NCBI GenBank assembly: GCA_000531095.1
Contig: HG799465.1
Span: 359,019 to 423,018, forward strand
Source of the DNA: Gemmata massiliana
GTDB lineage: Bacteria; Planctomycetota; Planctomycetia; Gemmatales; Gemmataceae
Direction: 5' to 3'
DNA: 64,000 nt
Shown: one piece after another, positions 27,383 to 36,584 of the stretch
Layout of the letters: each line of letters starts with the position of its first letter
How positions within the stretch are numbered: the stretch's first letter is position 1
Translations under genes and position numbers: made by a program
The notes under the pieces: model-generated
What the model was told of the DNA's origin: nothing
Database searches by the model: none
What the model saw: only the letters and a program-made list of their open reading frames with translations

Positions 27383-27988
27383 ATGCAGATCGACCCGACG
27401 ACCGCGCCCGTTCCGGACGTGTACCAGTACCTCGTGGGGCTCGTCACCCCGCGGCCCATCGCGTGGGTGACAACGCTCTCACCGGCCGGGGTGGTGAACC
27501 TCGCGCCGTTCAGCTTCTTCAATGCGTTTGGTGCGAACCCACCCATCGTCGTGTTCTCCCCCACGCTCCGGCGCGACGGCACGAAAAAGGACACGCTGCT
27601 CAACCTCGAAAAGCTCGGCGAGTTTGTTATTCACGCCGCGACCGCGCCGCTCGCGGAGAAAGTGAACCTCTCTTCTAAAGAGATCGCCCCCGACGAGAGC
27701 GAAGTCGCGCTCACTGGCCTGAGCACGCTCCCGAGCGCCAAAGTGAAGCCCCCGCGACTCGCCGAAGCTCCTGTCGCGCTGGAGTGCGTCGTCCGCCAGA
27801 TCGTTCCGTGCGGAACCGGTCCGATCGCGGCGAACTTGGTGATCGGCGAAGTCGTGATGATTCACGTCGCGGACGAAGTGCTCGACGGCAAAGGCGGTGT
27901 CGACCCGCGCAAGCTCAAAACGGTCGCGCGCCTCGGCGGGGCGTTCTGGTGCCACACGTCGGATTTGTTCGAGCTGAAGCGGCCGTAA
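27383..27988 (+). CDS. Flavin reductase family protein (FMN-binding split barrel)
   Basis: The 201-residue product matches the flavin-reductase-like/FMN-binding split barrel. Markers are YLVGLVTPRPIAWVTTLSPA at the N-terminus, LAPFSFFNAFGANPPIVVFS, and FVIHAATAPLAEKVN, with RLGGAFWCHTSDLFEL near the end. Such proteins bind FMN and either reduce free flavin for a partner or act as oxidoreductases of unknown substrate. The gene is short-spaced to a convergent metallopeptidase-like gene (12 bases). No partner oxygenase is nearby. Confidence 0.85.
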   Translation: MQIDPTTAPVPDVYQYLVGLVTPRPIAWVTTLSPAGVVNLAPFSFFNAFGANPPIVVFSPTLRRDGTKKDTLLNLEKLGEFVIHAATAPLAEKVNLSSKEIAPDESEVALTGLSTLPSAKVKPPRLAEAPVALECVVRQIVPCGTGPIAANLVIGEVVMIHVADEVLDGKGGVDPRKLKTVARLGGAFWCHTSDLFELKRP

Positions 27989-28000
27989 CAGTGCTCGCGT

Positions 28001-28615
28001 TCACTCTGGGAACCCGAACTCCGCGAAGTAGCGTTCCAGAACTTCGCGCTCCAGATCGAACGCATAATCCTCCGCGAACCCCTCTCCGCGTGGCGCGTTG
28101 TCCTTCTTCATGTGAGTGTGCATGCGGTCCGCGTGGTGGCCGAGTTCGTGCAGAAAGACGTGGCAGAGCTGGTAGGCGCGGGCGGTGGCGTCCGTCCAGT
28201 GAATGACGATGCCTCTCCCAGCCCCGCCGTCTTCAACCCGAGCACCAATGCGTTCAAGGAACCAGCGGTGCTCGGCGAACCACACCGTATCGAGCGCGTA
28301 ACTCATCTCTTTGGGCCACGCACAGATGCCGAGTGCGCCGCGATTGTACCACCCGTCGCACCCGCGGCGCCCGCGATCGAGGCTGAACAGGTCCAAACCG
28401 ACCGCGAGCGTATCCCAGCCCGGGATCAGTGCAATGAATCGCTCAATGTCGCGTTTCAAAAGAAGGTGCCGGTACCCTTCCCCGGGTTTGCGCCGGTCGA
28501 TCACCAAGCGCGCCTGCGTATTGCGATACGCGCTCGGTGAAAGCGCCCAATTGTTCTGTTTCTGCACGCACCCGTTGCGAACGCCCGGCGCGGTCTTGCG
28601 ATAGAAGTGCGACAT
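28001..28615 (-). CDS. Putative zinc metallopeptidase-like protein
   Basis: The 204-residue protein carries HELGHHADRMHTH, a clear HExxH zinc motif with downstream histidines. A family with the same hydrophobic block (AYQLCHVFLHELGHH) is common in planctomycetes. No signal peptide is seen. I chose the ATG at 28615 because of the strong GGAGGAGG just upstream. The substrate is unknown. The C-terminus continues with RGEGFAEDYAFDLERE, whose glutamates could supply the third zinc ligand. Confidence 0.65.
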   Translation of the reverse strand: MSHFYRKTAPGVRNGCVQKQNNWALSPSAYRNTQARLVIDRRKPGEGYRHLLLKRDIERFIALIPGWDTLAVGLDLFSLDRGRRGCDGWYNRGALGICAWPKEMSYALDTVWFAEHRWFLERIGARVEDGGAGRGIVIHWTDATARAYQLCHVFLHELGHHADRMHTHMKKDNAPRGEGFAEDYAFDLEREVLERYFAEFGFPE

Positions 28616-28778
28616 GCGTACCCCCCCTCCTCCTCCAGCAGAGGGATACACGCAGTCACAGGTTCACCATTACGGCTGCGATTTGCGAAGGGCCACCGAC
28701 ACGACGAGCCGATCTTGCCGCGGACCGACGTGCTGAACGGCTCGCTAGTTCATGCCCTTCGACTGCTGTGTGGCAGTG

Positions 28779-29430
28779 GTAGCCCGACCCGTACACCGCG
28801 TCGGCCGCCATCCACTTAGTCGGCACCCCGGCCTCCACTGCCCGGTTGATAATGTGCCGCGCCAGCACGACCTTGGCGGCGAACTTGATCTTCTCGGGAA
28901 GACCGGCCCCCATCGCGCCGATCCGCGTCGTTGATCTACTCATTGGGTAGGTACAGTGTGCGGTCGAGTAGCGCTCGCCCCTTCTTTGTTGCGTACCCGA
29001 GGAACACCCTGATTTGGCCGTTCTCGATGCGCTGGCGGTGTCTGAATATTGGCGAGCAAAGCCACCGAACTTCGTACCCTTCTTGAGGAACCCGGTCCGT
29101 CGATCACTCGCACGCCGTTAGGATGGCCCAGATGTTCCCGTAGGTAGCCGATGTGAGCGTCGCGGACCGCATTGGCGATCCAGTCGGCCCCGTCGAGCGC
29201 CGGGGCGCTCAGGTGCTCGGCCAGTTGCCACCCGTGCTTCCGCTCAGTCCCGCTCAGCGGGTCGCGAACATACCCAACGGCTCGTCGCCGCGGCTGGTGG
29301 TGGGTGAAGTGGCCACCGATTCGCTCGTTGACCGCACCTATTTCGTGCGCCCTGGCCGTCATCTGCTGCGCGTTGGTCGTCCCGACATCTCTCGCTTCCG
29401 CCGGAAAACCGGGCAAGGCCGTGACTGTTT
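28779..29430 (-). pseudogene. IS701-type transposase remnant
   Basis: Minus-strand fragments in different frames line up with one DDE transposase of the IS701 type. From the 5' side they are: HEIGAVNERIGGHFTHHQPR and LSGTERKHGWQLAEHL; then VFLGYATKKGRALLDRTLYL ending in a stop; then LPEKIKFAAKVVLARHIINR and VPTKWMAADAVYGS in another frame. The 3' third is missing. Frameshifts, an in-frame stop and the missing end show it is dead. I could not find its terminal repeats. Confidence 0.75.
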
Positions 29431-29573
29431 TATAAACATCATGATTAATGCAATTTCGCGTTGCTACTCGATATTCCTGGCGTTTTCTTTCGCACACATC
29501 GAACATGCGCTGAGGAGTAGCATTGGCACCTGAAGCTTGGGTGCAACCCATTCTGACTGAGAGAACATGCTTT

Positions 29574-30116
29574 ATGGACCGGGCCGACAAGATGGAGTTG
29601 CTACACGCCGCGTTGCGAAACGATAATGCGACCGAGTTCGCCCGACTGCTGAAGCGTTTCCCGGACTGCCGGTACGACGGAGCCGGGGACGACTACTGGA
29701 TGAGTGCGGTGGCCATGCGGGGCAAGCTGTGGGCAATTGAGCTACTGGTGGCCCGGGGAGCTGACGTGAACCGGCCATCGAACTCGACCGACTCGGTACC
29801 TAGCCCCGAGGGACCGATCGTGTACGCCGCCAACAACGGTCACATGGATGTGGTCCGGTACATGCTTGATCGGGGAGCAGAGATCAACCACATGATTGAG
29901 GGGCGGGTCCGGTGCCAAGCCCTGGTGGGTGCGGCCATCTGGGGGCACCTGGACGTGGTCAAGCTGTTGGTCGAACGGGGAGCGGCCGTCAACGCGGTGT
30001 GGGCCGAAATGACGCCATTGGATCAGTCCGAGTTACACGGTCGGGATGAGGTGGCCGCGTACCTTCGGTCGATCGGCTGGAAGACCGCGGCCGAACTGGG
30101 CGAGTCCGCCAGTTGA
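29574..30116 (+). CDS. Ankyrin repeat protein
   Basis: The 180-residue protein has at least three ankyrin repeats: LWAIELLVARGADVN, GHMDVVRYMLDRGAEIN and GHLDVVKLLVERGAAVN. Each repeat folds as a helix-turn-helix for protein binding. No catalytic domain or signal peptide is seen. I chose the ATG at 29574; the frame stays open to 29523. It follows the transposase remnant and may have arrived with it. The partner is unknown. Confidence 0.82.
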   Translation: MDRADKMELLHAALRNDNATEFARLLKRFPDCRYDGAGDDYWMSAVAMRGKLWAIELLVARGADVNRPSNSTDSVPSPEGPIVYAANNGHMDVVRYMLDRGAEINHMIEGRVRCQALVGAAIWGHLDVVKLLVERGAAVNAVWAEMTPLDQSELHGRDEVAAYLRSIGWKTAAELGESAS

Positions 30117-30425
30117 CTCGGTCAACACGAAACGTTAGTTGCGTCCAGAAATATACATTGTAGATTTATGATTATTTGTATACTATTTTCCTAGCCTCGT
30201 GTATGATGTAGGGAGCTGCTCGGTGCTGTGGCGTTGTTGGGGAAGTTTGGCCTCACGGAATTGGTGACGGATGTTAGCCTTCTCGCCCGTTTCTTGGAGT
30301 GACGAAGAACAAAATGCCCGGAAAATTCCGCGTTCGGTGCGCGTTTCGCTCGCCGGGAGGGGCCGGGGGCCAAGTTGTTAGCATTTGTTAGCCGTCGGAG
30401 TCGTTGAGTTCGGGAGGGCCGATCC
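30117..30425. other. Intergenic stretch, AT-rich in its first part
   Basis: This 309-base gap is unusually AT-rich at about 30140-30195 for this genome, and GC-rich after that. I see no gene, tRNA or strong hairpin. The end of it holds GGGAGGG, the ribosome site of the next gene. Confidence 0.5.
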
Positions 30426-30872
30426 GTGGCAGATTCGATCCGACTCCGCGCGAGCGATCCCCACAACTTGGATCGCTTCGTGCAGGTGCAAGAGGACGAC
30501 TACGAACAGGCGCTCGCCGAGATCAAAAGCGGCCGGAAGCGTTCGCACTGGATGTGGTACATCTTTCCGCAATTCGACGGGCTAGGGTTCAGTTCCATTT
30601 CCAAGCAGTACGCGATCAAGAGCCGCGCGGAGGCCGAAGCGTACTTGGCGCACCCCGTACTCGGTCCGCGCCTCATTGCGTGTACCGAGGCCGCGCTTCG
30701 CGTTGACGGGCGGTCCGCGCTGGAGATCTTTGGATCTCCGGACGACCTGAAGTTGCGATCGTGCGCCACGCTGTTCGCCCGTGTGTCACTGACGGGTTCG
30801 GTCTTCGACCAACTGCTCGACAAGTACTACTCCGGCGAGCGTGACACCAAGATACTACATCAGTTTGATTGA
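30426..30872 (+). CDS. DUF1810 family protein
   Basis: At 148 residues this matches the DUF1810 family in length and pattern: LDRFVQVQEDDYEQALAEIK, SHWMWYIFPQFDGLGFSSIS and YLAHPVLGPRLIACTEAAL, with a C-terminal DQLLDKYYSGERDTKIL. The family is widespread but its function is not established. The start is a GTG with GGGAGGG upstream. It stands alone between an AT-rich gap and a hairpin shared with pgi. Confidence 0.88.
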   Translation: MADSIRLRASDPHNLDRFVQVQEDDYEQALAEIKSGRKRSHWMWYIFPQFDGLGFSSISKQYAIKSRAEAEAYLAHPVLGPRLIACTEAALRVDGRSALEIFGSPDDLKLRSCATLFARVSLTGSVFDQLLDKYYSGERDTKILHQFD

Positions 30873-30916
30873 TCGCCTGAATGATTGTAATTTTTTAAGC
30901 GGGTGCTCCGAAATGC

Positions 30917-30954
30917 GAACGGGTTCCGCTCACAGCCATGAGTGGAACCCGTTC
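30917..30954. terminator. 16-bp hairpin between DUF1810 gene and pgi
   Basis: Positions 30917-30932 pair with 30939-30954 with one mismatch around a 6-base loop. It lies between two convergent genes and is suited to terminating transcription from both sides. Confidence 0.65.
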
Positions 30955-30974
30955 ACTGAGAATTCGTACTTTCT

Positions 30975-32480
30975 TTACACGCCTTTAGCGGCGTCGCGGA
31001 CCTCGCCCTTCGGCAAATTCGGGGTCGCCTTTAGAGCACGCATCATGTTTGCCTTGTACGCCTCCACGCCGGGCTGACCGTAGGGGTTCGTGCCGTTGAG
31101 CCGGCCCTCTACCACCGTCGCCAGCATGAGCATCTGGAGCAGTTGCCCGATGGTGTGCTCGGAGATCATCGGTAGGGTGATGTCCGCAGTCGGGCGAGCG
31201 GCCTGTGCGTAAGCCTCGTTCGTGCCCTTGATGGCCGCGTCGAGGATGTCGGGCAACCCCTTGCGGCTGAACTGGTTCAGATCGTCCTCGTTCCGCTCGG
31301 ACATACCCAGCGTCACCGGCGGGTGCTTGATTTGCCGCACGATCAGATTGTTGATGAGCTTGTCGCGTGTGCCGTCCTGGTGCTGTTGCCCGCGGCTGTG
31401 CAGGTCGCGCGTGCCGACCATCGTGATCGGGGTCGCGCCGCGGCCGTTCTTGCCCAGCGATTCTGCGAGCAACTGGTCGTACCACCAGCCCACCGCTTCG
31501 AGCTTGCGCGACCACGCGGACAGCACACGGGTGGTCTTCCCGCGCTCGGTCATCAGGTGGTTTACCGCGGCGAATTGCAGCACTGGGTTGCGGTCGAACG
31601 GTTCTTCGATGAACCGCCGCGTCATCGTCGCGGCGCCCAGCAGCATGGCTCGCACATCGAGGCCCATCACCGCCGCCGGGAGCAACCCGACCGCGGTGAA
31701 GACGCTGAACCGCCCGCCGACCTCTTCGGGAATGGTGAGAATGTCGTCTTCGGGGAACCCGTCGGCTCGACACAAGTCGCGGAGCTTACTGCCCTTCGTT
31801 CCGGTGATGGGCACGATCACCTTGCGGAGCATTTCGGACTTCGGTCCGTAGAACTTCGCGGCTTCGCCCTTCACGGCGCGGTACGCGGCGGCCGTTTCGA
31901 GCGTACCCCCGGACTTGCTGATGACGACGACGCCCCACCGTTCTTCGATGATGTCGGGGTCGACGCAGGTGTTTTCGAGTAGCTCGAAGAGGTCTTGCAG
32001 CGAATCGTTATCGAGGTCTTTGCCCTCGAAGTAGATGCGCGGTTTGCCCATGCGCAACTTCGCGGGCAGTTCGTTGTGGTGCGAGTGGCAGAGCGCGTCG
32101 AAAATGGCCTTCGACGCGAGGTAGCTCCCGCCGATACCGAGGATCACCACACGGTCCACGGTGTCGCGCAACTGCTGTGCGAGGCGCAGCACCTTACCGA
32201 GTTCGCTCGCGTCCTGTTTGCGCTTGTAGCCGTCGAGCAGTTTTTGGGGCAGGTCGATGAAGCCCGGTTGCAGCGGGCGCATCTTCGGAGGTGGGTTCTG
32301 CAACTCGCGCTCCGCAACTACCTGTCCGCGAACGGACGTGACCCATTGCTTCACTTCGTCCACTTTCTCGGGCGGGAGGAAGTGCTGCTGTTGAAGCTCG
32401 GCGAGCGGGGTCCAGGTTTCGTGCGGCTGGGCCAAGAGCCGCGCGAACTGGTACTCGATGTTCTCGTCGGGCAGTTGCAT
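30975..32480 (-). CDS. pgi: Glucose-6-phosphate isomerase
   Basis: The 501-residue enzyme interconverts glucose 6-phosphate and fructose 6-phosphate. It has the PGI signature GGRFSVFTAVGLLPAAVMG, a phosphosugar-binding SIS region (RVVILGIGGSYLASKAIFDA and VVVISKSGGTLETAA) and a C-terminal GVEAYKANM segment with the conserved lysine. I chose the ATG at 32480 because AAGGA lies upstream; the open frame reaches 32579. It is divergent from a phosphoglycerate mutase gene, so two glycolytic steps share an intergenic region. Confidence 0.93.
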   Translation of the reverse strand: MQLPDENIEYQFARLLAQPHETWTPLAELQQQHFLPPEKVDEVKQWVTSVRGQVVAERELQNPPPKMRPLQPGFIDLPQKLLDGYKRKQDASELGKVLRLAQQLRDTVDRVVILGIGGSYLASKAIFDALCHSHHNELPAKLRMGKPRIYFEGKDLDNDSLQDLFELLENTCVDPDIIEERWGVVVISKSGGTLETAAAYRAVKGEAAKFYGPKSEMLRKVIVPITGTKGSKLRDLCRADGFPEDDILTIPEEVGGRFSVFTAVGLLPAAVMGLDVRAMLLGAATMTRRFIEEPFDRNPVLQFAAVNHLMTERGKTTRVLSAWSRKLEAVGWWYDQLLAESLGKNGRGATPITMVGTRDLHSRGQQHQDGTRDKLINNLIVRQIKHPPVTLGMSERNEDDLNQFSRKGLPDILDAAIKGTNEAYAQAARPTADITLPMISEHTIGQLLQMLMLATVVEGRLNGTNPYGQPGVEAYKANMMRALKATPNLPKGEVRDAAKGV

Positions 32481-32642
32481 GAGTTGGTCCTTGGTCGGTC
32501 GTCCGCCACTGGCTCCGGTCACTGGATACGAGGTCGGTTGAAGGCCCACCCGGGGCCAACAACGAAACACTCGGACCAAGGACCAATGCCCTCGGACTAA
32601 CCGTACTGTACGTCATTATTCGCGAGGCGTAAACTCTTCCGC

Positions 32643-33848
32643 ATGAACATACACGAACTCATTCGCGACCTCCGCGAACCGGCGAAAACCAAGATCGTCC
32701 TGCTCGTGGCCGACGGTTTGGGCGGGCTTTCCCGTCAACCGGGTGGGCTGACGGAGCTGGAAACCGCGAAAACTCCGAACCTGGACGCCTGCGCCCGCGA
32801 CGGCGTGACAGGTCTGAGTATTCCGGTTTTGCCGGGTATAACGCCCGGTAGCGGCCCCGGACACCTCGGGTTGTTCGGCTACGACCCGCTCGAGTACCGC
32901 ATCGGGCGCGGCATTCTGGAAGCGCTGGGCATCAACTTCGCGGTCGGCGCACGCGACGTCGCCATCCGGGGCAACTTCTGTACCCTCGGCGCGGACGGGA
33001 AGATCACCGACCGCCGGGCCGGGCGCCCCACGAACGAAAAGAATAAGGCTGCGGTCGAAAAACTTCGCGCGATCAAAATTCCCGGCGTGGAACTGTTCGT
33101 CGAGCCGGTGAAGGAACACCGTTTCGTGCTGGTCATCCGCGGCGACGGTCTGGGCGACCGTGTGAACGACACTGACCCGCAAGCGGTTGGCGTGCCTCCG
33201 CTGAAGGCCGCGGGTGCGGACGCCGCGTCTCAGAAGACCGCGGACGTGGTGAATGCGTTCATCGCGGAAGCGACGAAGGTGCTCGCGAGCGAGGGCGCGA
33301 TCAACGGCGCGACGCTCCGCGGGTTCGCGACCTACCCGAAGATCGCGACGTTCGCGGACGTGTACGGGCTGAAGGCCGCCGCGATCGCCGTGTATCCGAT
33401 GTACAAGGGGCTGGCTCGGCTCGTGGGGATGGACATCCTCGACCCCGGGCAGACGCTCCAGGGCCAAGTCGAGACGCTCACCAAAGTGTGGAACGACTAC
33501 GACTTCTTCTTCCTGCACTACAAGTACACGGACAGCACCGGCGAGGACGGCAACTTCCCCGCGAAGGTGGACATGATCGAAAAGCTCGACGAGATCGTGC
33601 CCGACATTCTGAAGCTGAAGCCCGACGTGTTCATCGTGACCGGCGACCACAGCACGCCGAGCAAGATGAAGTCGCACTCGTGGCACCCGGTGCCGACGCT
33701 GCTGCTCGCGGACATGTGCCGCGCGGACGAGGTGACGGAGTTCAGTGAGCGGGCGTGCTTGCGCGGCGGGTTGGGGCAATTCCAGGCGATGCACCTGATG
33801 CTGCTCGCGATGGCTCACGCCGGGCGCCTGGGCAAGTACGGGGCGTAA
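32643..33848 (+). CDS. apgM: 2,3-bisphosphoglycerate-independent phosphoglycerate mutase, archaeal type
   Basis: The 401-residue enzyme interconverts 3- and 2-phosphoglycerate. It belongs to the alkaline-phosphatase superfamily: the metal-binding N-terminus reads KIVLLVADGLGG, then GITPGSGPGHLGLFGYDPLE with the active-site serine, and the C-terminal metal site is VTGDHSTPSKMKSHSWHPVP. This length and layout match the archaeal ApgM rather than the longer bacterial GpmI. It is divergent from pgi. The next gene begins two bases after its stop. Confidence 0.92.
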   Translation: MNIHELIRDLREPAKTKIVLLVADGLGGLSRQPGGLTELETAKTPNLDACARDGVTGLSIPVLPGITPGSGPGHLGLFGYDPLEYRIGRGILEALGINFAVGARDVAIRGNFCTLGADGKITDRRAGRPTNEKNKAAVEKLRAIKIPGVELFVEPVKEHRFVLVIRGDGLGDRVNDTDPQAVGVPPLKAAGADAASQKTADVVNAFIAEATKVLASEGAINGATLRGFATYPKIATFADVYGLKAAAIAVYPMYKGLARLVGMDILDPGQTLQGQVETLTKVWNDYDFFFLHYKYTDSTGEDGNFPAKVDMIEKLDEIVPDILKLKPDVFIVTGDHSTPSKMKSHSWHPVPTLLLADMCRADEVTEFSERACLRGGLGQFQAMHLMLLAMAHAGRLGKYGA

Positions 33849-33849
33849 G

Positions 33850-34890
33850 ATGACGGATCGCGCCGCACTCCCCGAACCGGCCGCGGTACTTCCGGGCGAA
33901 GCGTCCATCCTCGCACAGGTCGTTTCGGACCTGTCCGACGAGACGACGAAGCTCGTCTATGCTGACTGGTTGCAGGAGCACGACGACCCGCGCGGGCCGT
34001 TCCTGCGCGAGTTCTTGGCAGCCGTTCGCACCGATGAACCGCTGCCACTGTCGGAAGGGTTGTCGAAACCGTGGCGCGATCTTGTCGGCGTAACGATCAC
34101 GGAAGCGGCACGCACGCACGGCTTCGCCGATCGGATCGAGACGTTCCTGAAAGTCGCGCTCCCAACGATCCGTGTCACCCCGTCCGATGCTCCGGTGGTC
34201 GCTCCACCGATTGCGCGGAGTCGCTACGGCGGGCGACCGGATCTCCCGGCCGACGTCGAGTGGCCGCGCTGGACGAACGGCAAGCCGCTCACCTTTCTCG
34301 GGCAAATCGACCTCGCGGACCTCACGGGAAGTGTCGTCGCGCGCGAGCTACCTCCTGCGGGCCTGCTATCCGCGTTCTACTACCTCAACGAGAATGACGA
34401 CGACCTCTACGGCGGTCCGAGGCGCGACGGCGACGGGAACGAGACTGGAAGTGAGGGCTGGCGGCTCTTTTACTTCCCGCCCGGTGCGGTGCTGCGGTTG
34501 CACGACGACTCGGATGCACCGACGTGGAGCCGGTTCCAATCGCACCCGCTGACCTTCGACGAACGGATCGAACTGACTTTTGACCGGAACGGCTGGTACG
34601 GAGTGTCCGAACTAGAGGGCGCGGAATGGGATCGCTACGTTGATTTGGTTAGCTCCGTAAACGCCCACGACGAGTGCGGCGACCGACTGTTGGGCCACTT
34701 CCAGTCCGACGAATGGGCGACCAGGTTCGGCCGCACCGGGCGGTCGCTGTGGAGCATCGGTCTGACCGGCAATCGCCCCGGGCTGTGGGGCGATTTTCTG
34801 ACGCGCCTTCACATTCTGATCGCCAGCGGCGACCTACACACCCGTCGGTTCGACCGCGCCGGGCTTGAAGCAGAGTGGCTCAGTTCCTGA
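33850..34890 (+). CDS. TIGR02996 repeat-companion plus DUF1963 (YwqG-like) protein
   Basis: The first ~80 of 346 residues hold a TIGR02996-type domain (KLVYADWLQEHDDPRGPFLR), common in Gemmata-like genomes. The rest resembles DUF1963/YwqG: SRYGGRPDLPADVEWPRW, PLTFLGQIDLADL, then RLFYFPPG and HRLLG-like blocks ending with ILIASGDLHTRRFD. No catalytic role is established for either domain. The start follows the phosphoglycerate mutase stop by one base, so the two are translationally coupled, but a functional link is not obvious. Confidence 0.82.
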   Translation: MTDRAALPEPAAVLPGEASILAQVVSDLSDETTKLVYADWLQEHDDPRGPFLREFLAAVRTDEPLPLSEGLSKPWRDLVGVTITEAARTHGFADRIETFLKVALPTIRVTPSDAPVVAPPIARSRYGGRPDLPADVEWPRWTNGKPLTFLGQIDLADLTGSVVARELPPAGLLSAFYYLNENDDDLYGGPRRDGDGNETGSEGWRLFYFPPGAVLRLHDDSDAPTWSRFQSHPLTFDERIELTFDRNGWYGVSELEGAEWDRYVDLVSSVNAHDECGDRLLGHFQSDEWATRFGRTGRSLWSIGLTGNRPGLWGDFLTRLHILIASGDLHTRRFDRAGLEAEWLSS

Positions 34891-34899
34891 GCTACCGCG

Positions 34900-35361
34900 T
34901 TACTTCAGTAACCCGTAGTTCACGAGCGTCTGGCGCACCTTCGCTTCGCCGGCCGCGTCGATCAGGCACATCGGCAGGCGCATCTCGCCGTTACCGCGCC
35001 CGAGGAGCTTCATCGCGGTCTTCAGAGGGATCGGGTTCGTCGCCACGCCGAGCATGTCGCGGCAGAGCGGGAACAGCTTCCGGTGCCACTGAAGCGCTTC
35101 GTCAAACTTACCCGCGGCGAACGCCTTCACCAGCGCCATCATGTCGCGCGGGATGATGGCGCCGACCACGCTCATCACACCCTTCCCGCCGATGCTCATG
35201 AGCGGAAGCGTGAGGCTGTCGTCGCCGCTCAGGATCGTGAGGTCGATGAGGGCCGCAACCTGCGAGGCTTGGTCGAGGGAGCCGGTGCCGCCGCTACGGG
35301 GGGCGTGTTCAATGCCTACACGGGCACCCCGCTCCAGAAAACGTACCGCTCGCCCGTTCAC
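34900..35361 (-). pseudogene. dapA: 5'-truncated dihydrodipicolinate synthase (dapA)
   Basis: About 125 residues match the C-terminal half of DapA, starting at GSLDQASQVAALIDLTILSG and continuing LTLPLMSIGGKGVMSVVGAI. The Schiff-base lysine and everything before it are missing. The sequence before GTGSLDQ (about 35290-35361) is not DapA. An IS630-type element begins at 35365. The gene cannot make active enzyme; lysine and diaminopimelate synthesis would need another copy. Confidence 0.82.
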
Positions 35362-35364
35362 CTA

Positions 35365-36460
35365 CTGATCCGCAGGTAAGCAAAGTCCCTGACGTGGCAA
35401 CGTGTTTGTAACTTGTTGGGTATGAGGAGTAAAGGAACAGCGGCCGAGTTGGAGGCGCGTCGTCGGTTAGCGGTTCAGCGCGTGGGCGAGGGGTGGGCAC
35501 AACAGGACGTGGCCGCGTTCTTGGGCGTCCACCCGGCCACCGTCAAGAAGTGGGTCGCGCCACCGCGCCGACGGGCTGAGGGCCGGGTCCACGCCCGGGC
35601 GCCCTCGGTTCCTGACCGATGAACAGGAGCGCCAGGTGCTCGGGTGGGTTGGCGAACCGCCCACAGCCCACGGGTTCGATACGGATCTGTGGACCGCGCG
35701 CCGGGTGGCCGAGCTGATCCACAAGACGTTCGGCGTGCGGTTCCACCCGCACTACCTGCGCGAGTGGTTGTCGATGCGCAACTTCACCCCGCAGAAGCCG
35801 GCGCGCCAGGCGCGTCAGCGGAACCCGGCGGCCATCGCCCGGTGGGTGGCGGAGGACTGGCCGCGGATTCAAAAAAGGCGGCCGAGGGGCACGCCCACAT
35901 CGTCCTGATCGACGAGTCGGGCCTGCTCATCAACCCGTTGGTGCGCCGCCGCTGGTCGGCGCGCGGGAACACGCCGGTGATCGGCGGCGACGGCGGGCAC
36001 CGGCGCAAGGTGTCGGTGATCGGGGCCATAACGGTCTCGCCCCGGACCCGCCTGTTGGGGCTGCGCTGGTCCACCCGCGCTGACGGGTATTTCGGGGCCG
36101 GTGAGGTGGTCGGATTCCTACGGTGCGTGCTCGGCGCGGTGCCGGGGAAGGTGACCGCGGTGTGGGACGGCGGGGCCAACCACAAGAACCCGGTGATGCG
36201 CGCGCTCCTGGCGCGGAACCGGCGGGTGTGGCTCGAGCGGCGCCCCGGAGCTGAACCCGGTCGAGCACGTGTGGGGTTGGCTCAAGTACGGTCAGTTGGC
36301 GAACTTCGTTCCGGATGACTTGGTTCAGTTGAATCGCGAAATCAATAACCGACTGAAGCAATTGAGCGGCGACCGCCTGGTGCTGAGATCGCTCTGGGAA
36401 GGGGCGCAGCTGCCCTTCCCAGAGAAACTACGCCGGGAGCTTTGCTTACCTGCGGATTAG
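35365..36460 (+). mobile_element. IS630-type insertion sequence, decayed
   Basis: The ends are inverted repeats. The left end CTGATCCGCAGGTAAGCAAA and the right end (reverse of 36441-36460) differ at one base over 20. Both are flanked by TA (35363-35364 and 36461-36462), the target duplicated by IS630/Tc1-mariner elements. The single transposase gene runs left to right and its stop codon forms the last bases of the right end. The gene is broken, so the element is unlikely to move by itself. Confidence 0.85.
35422..36460 (+). pseudogene. IS630 family transposase, frameshifted
   Basis: The N-terminal helix-turn-helix is clear (VAAFLGVHPATVKKWVA), then FLTDEQERQVLGWV, FGVRFHPHYLREWLS, the first DDE aspartate in IVLIDESGL, the second in VWDGGANHK, and ELNPVEHVWGWLKYG with the final glutamate. 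These lie in three frames, with breaks near 35560, 35875 and 36245. The 35875 break is at a run of six A where seven would keep the frame, which may be a sequencing error. The break near 36245 appears to have lost several bases. Confidence 0.85.
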
Positions 36461-36462
36461 TA

Positions 36463-36579
36463 GTGCTGATCCTGCGCGGCATCAGCCAGGGCACCCCGAC
36501 CGCACAAGTGGCCCGGCAATTGGGGTGCGATCACAAGGACCTGCTGACGCTCCGGCATCGAAGAAGTCGGTGCCGGTAG
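36463..36579 (+). pseudogene. Transposase N-terminal fragment (helix-turn-helix)
   Basis: Thirty-eight codons read ILRGISQGTPTAQVARQLGC followed by DHKDLLTLRH, a helix-turn-helix of the kind found at the start of planctomycete IS transposases. It begins right at the IS630 end and stops at 36577-36579. The rest of the gene is missing. It abuts a transposase fragment on the opposite strand, so 36580 is a recombination junction. Confidence 0.5.
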
Positions 36580-36584
36580 CGCGC

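Noticed and set aside
30191..30466. Minus-strand frame in the AT-rich gap
   Set aside because: No ribosome site, no family resemblance, and it overlaps the start of the DUF1810 gene.
32616..33908. Long minus-strand frame opposite the phosphoglycerate mutase gene
   Set aside because: It is the mirror of a well-conserved gene in GC-rich DNA; its composition is Arg/His/Val-rich with no family features.
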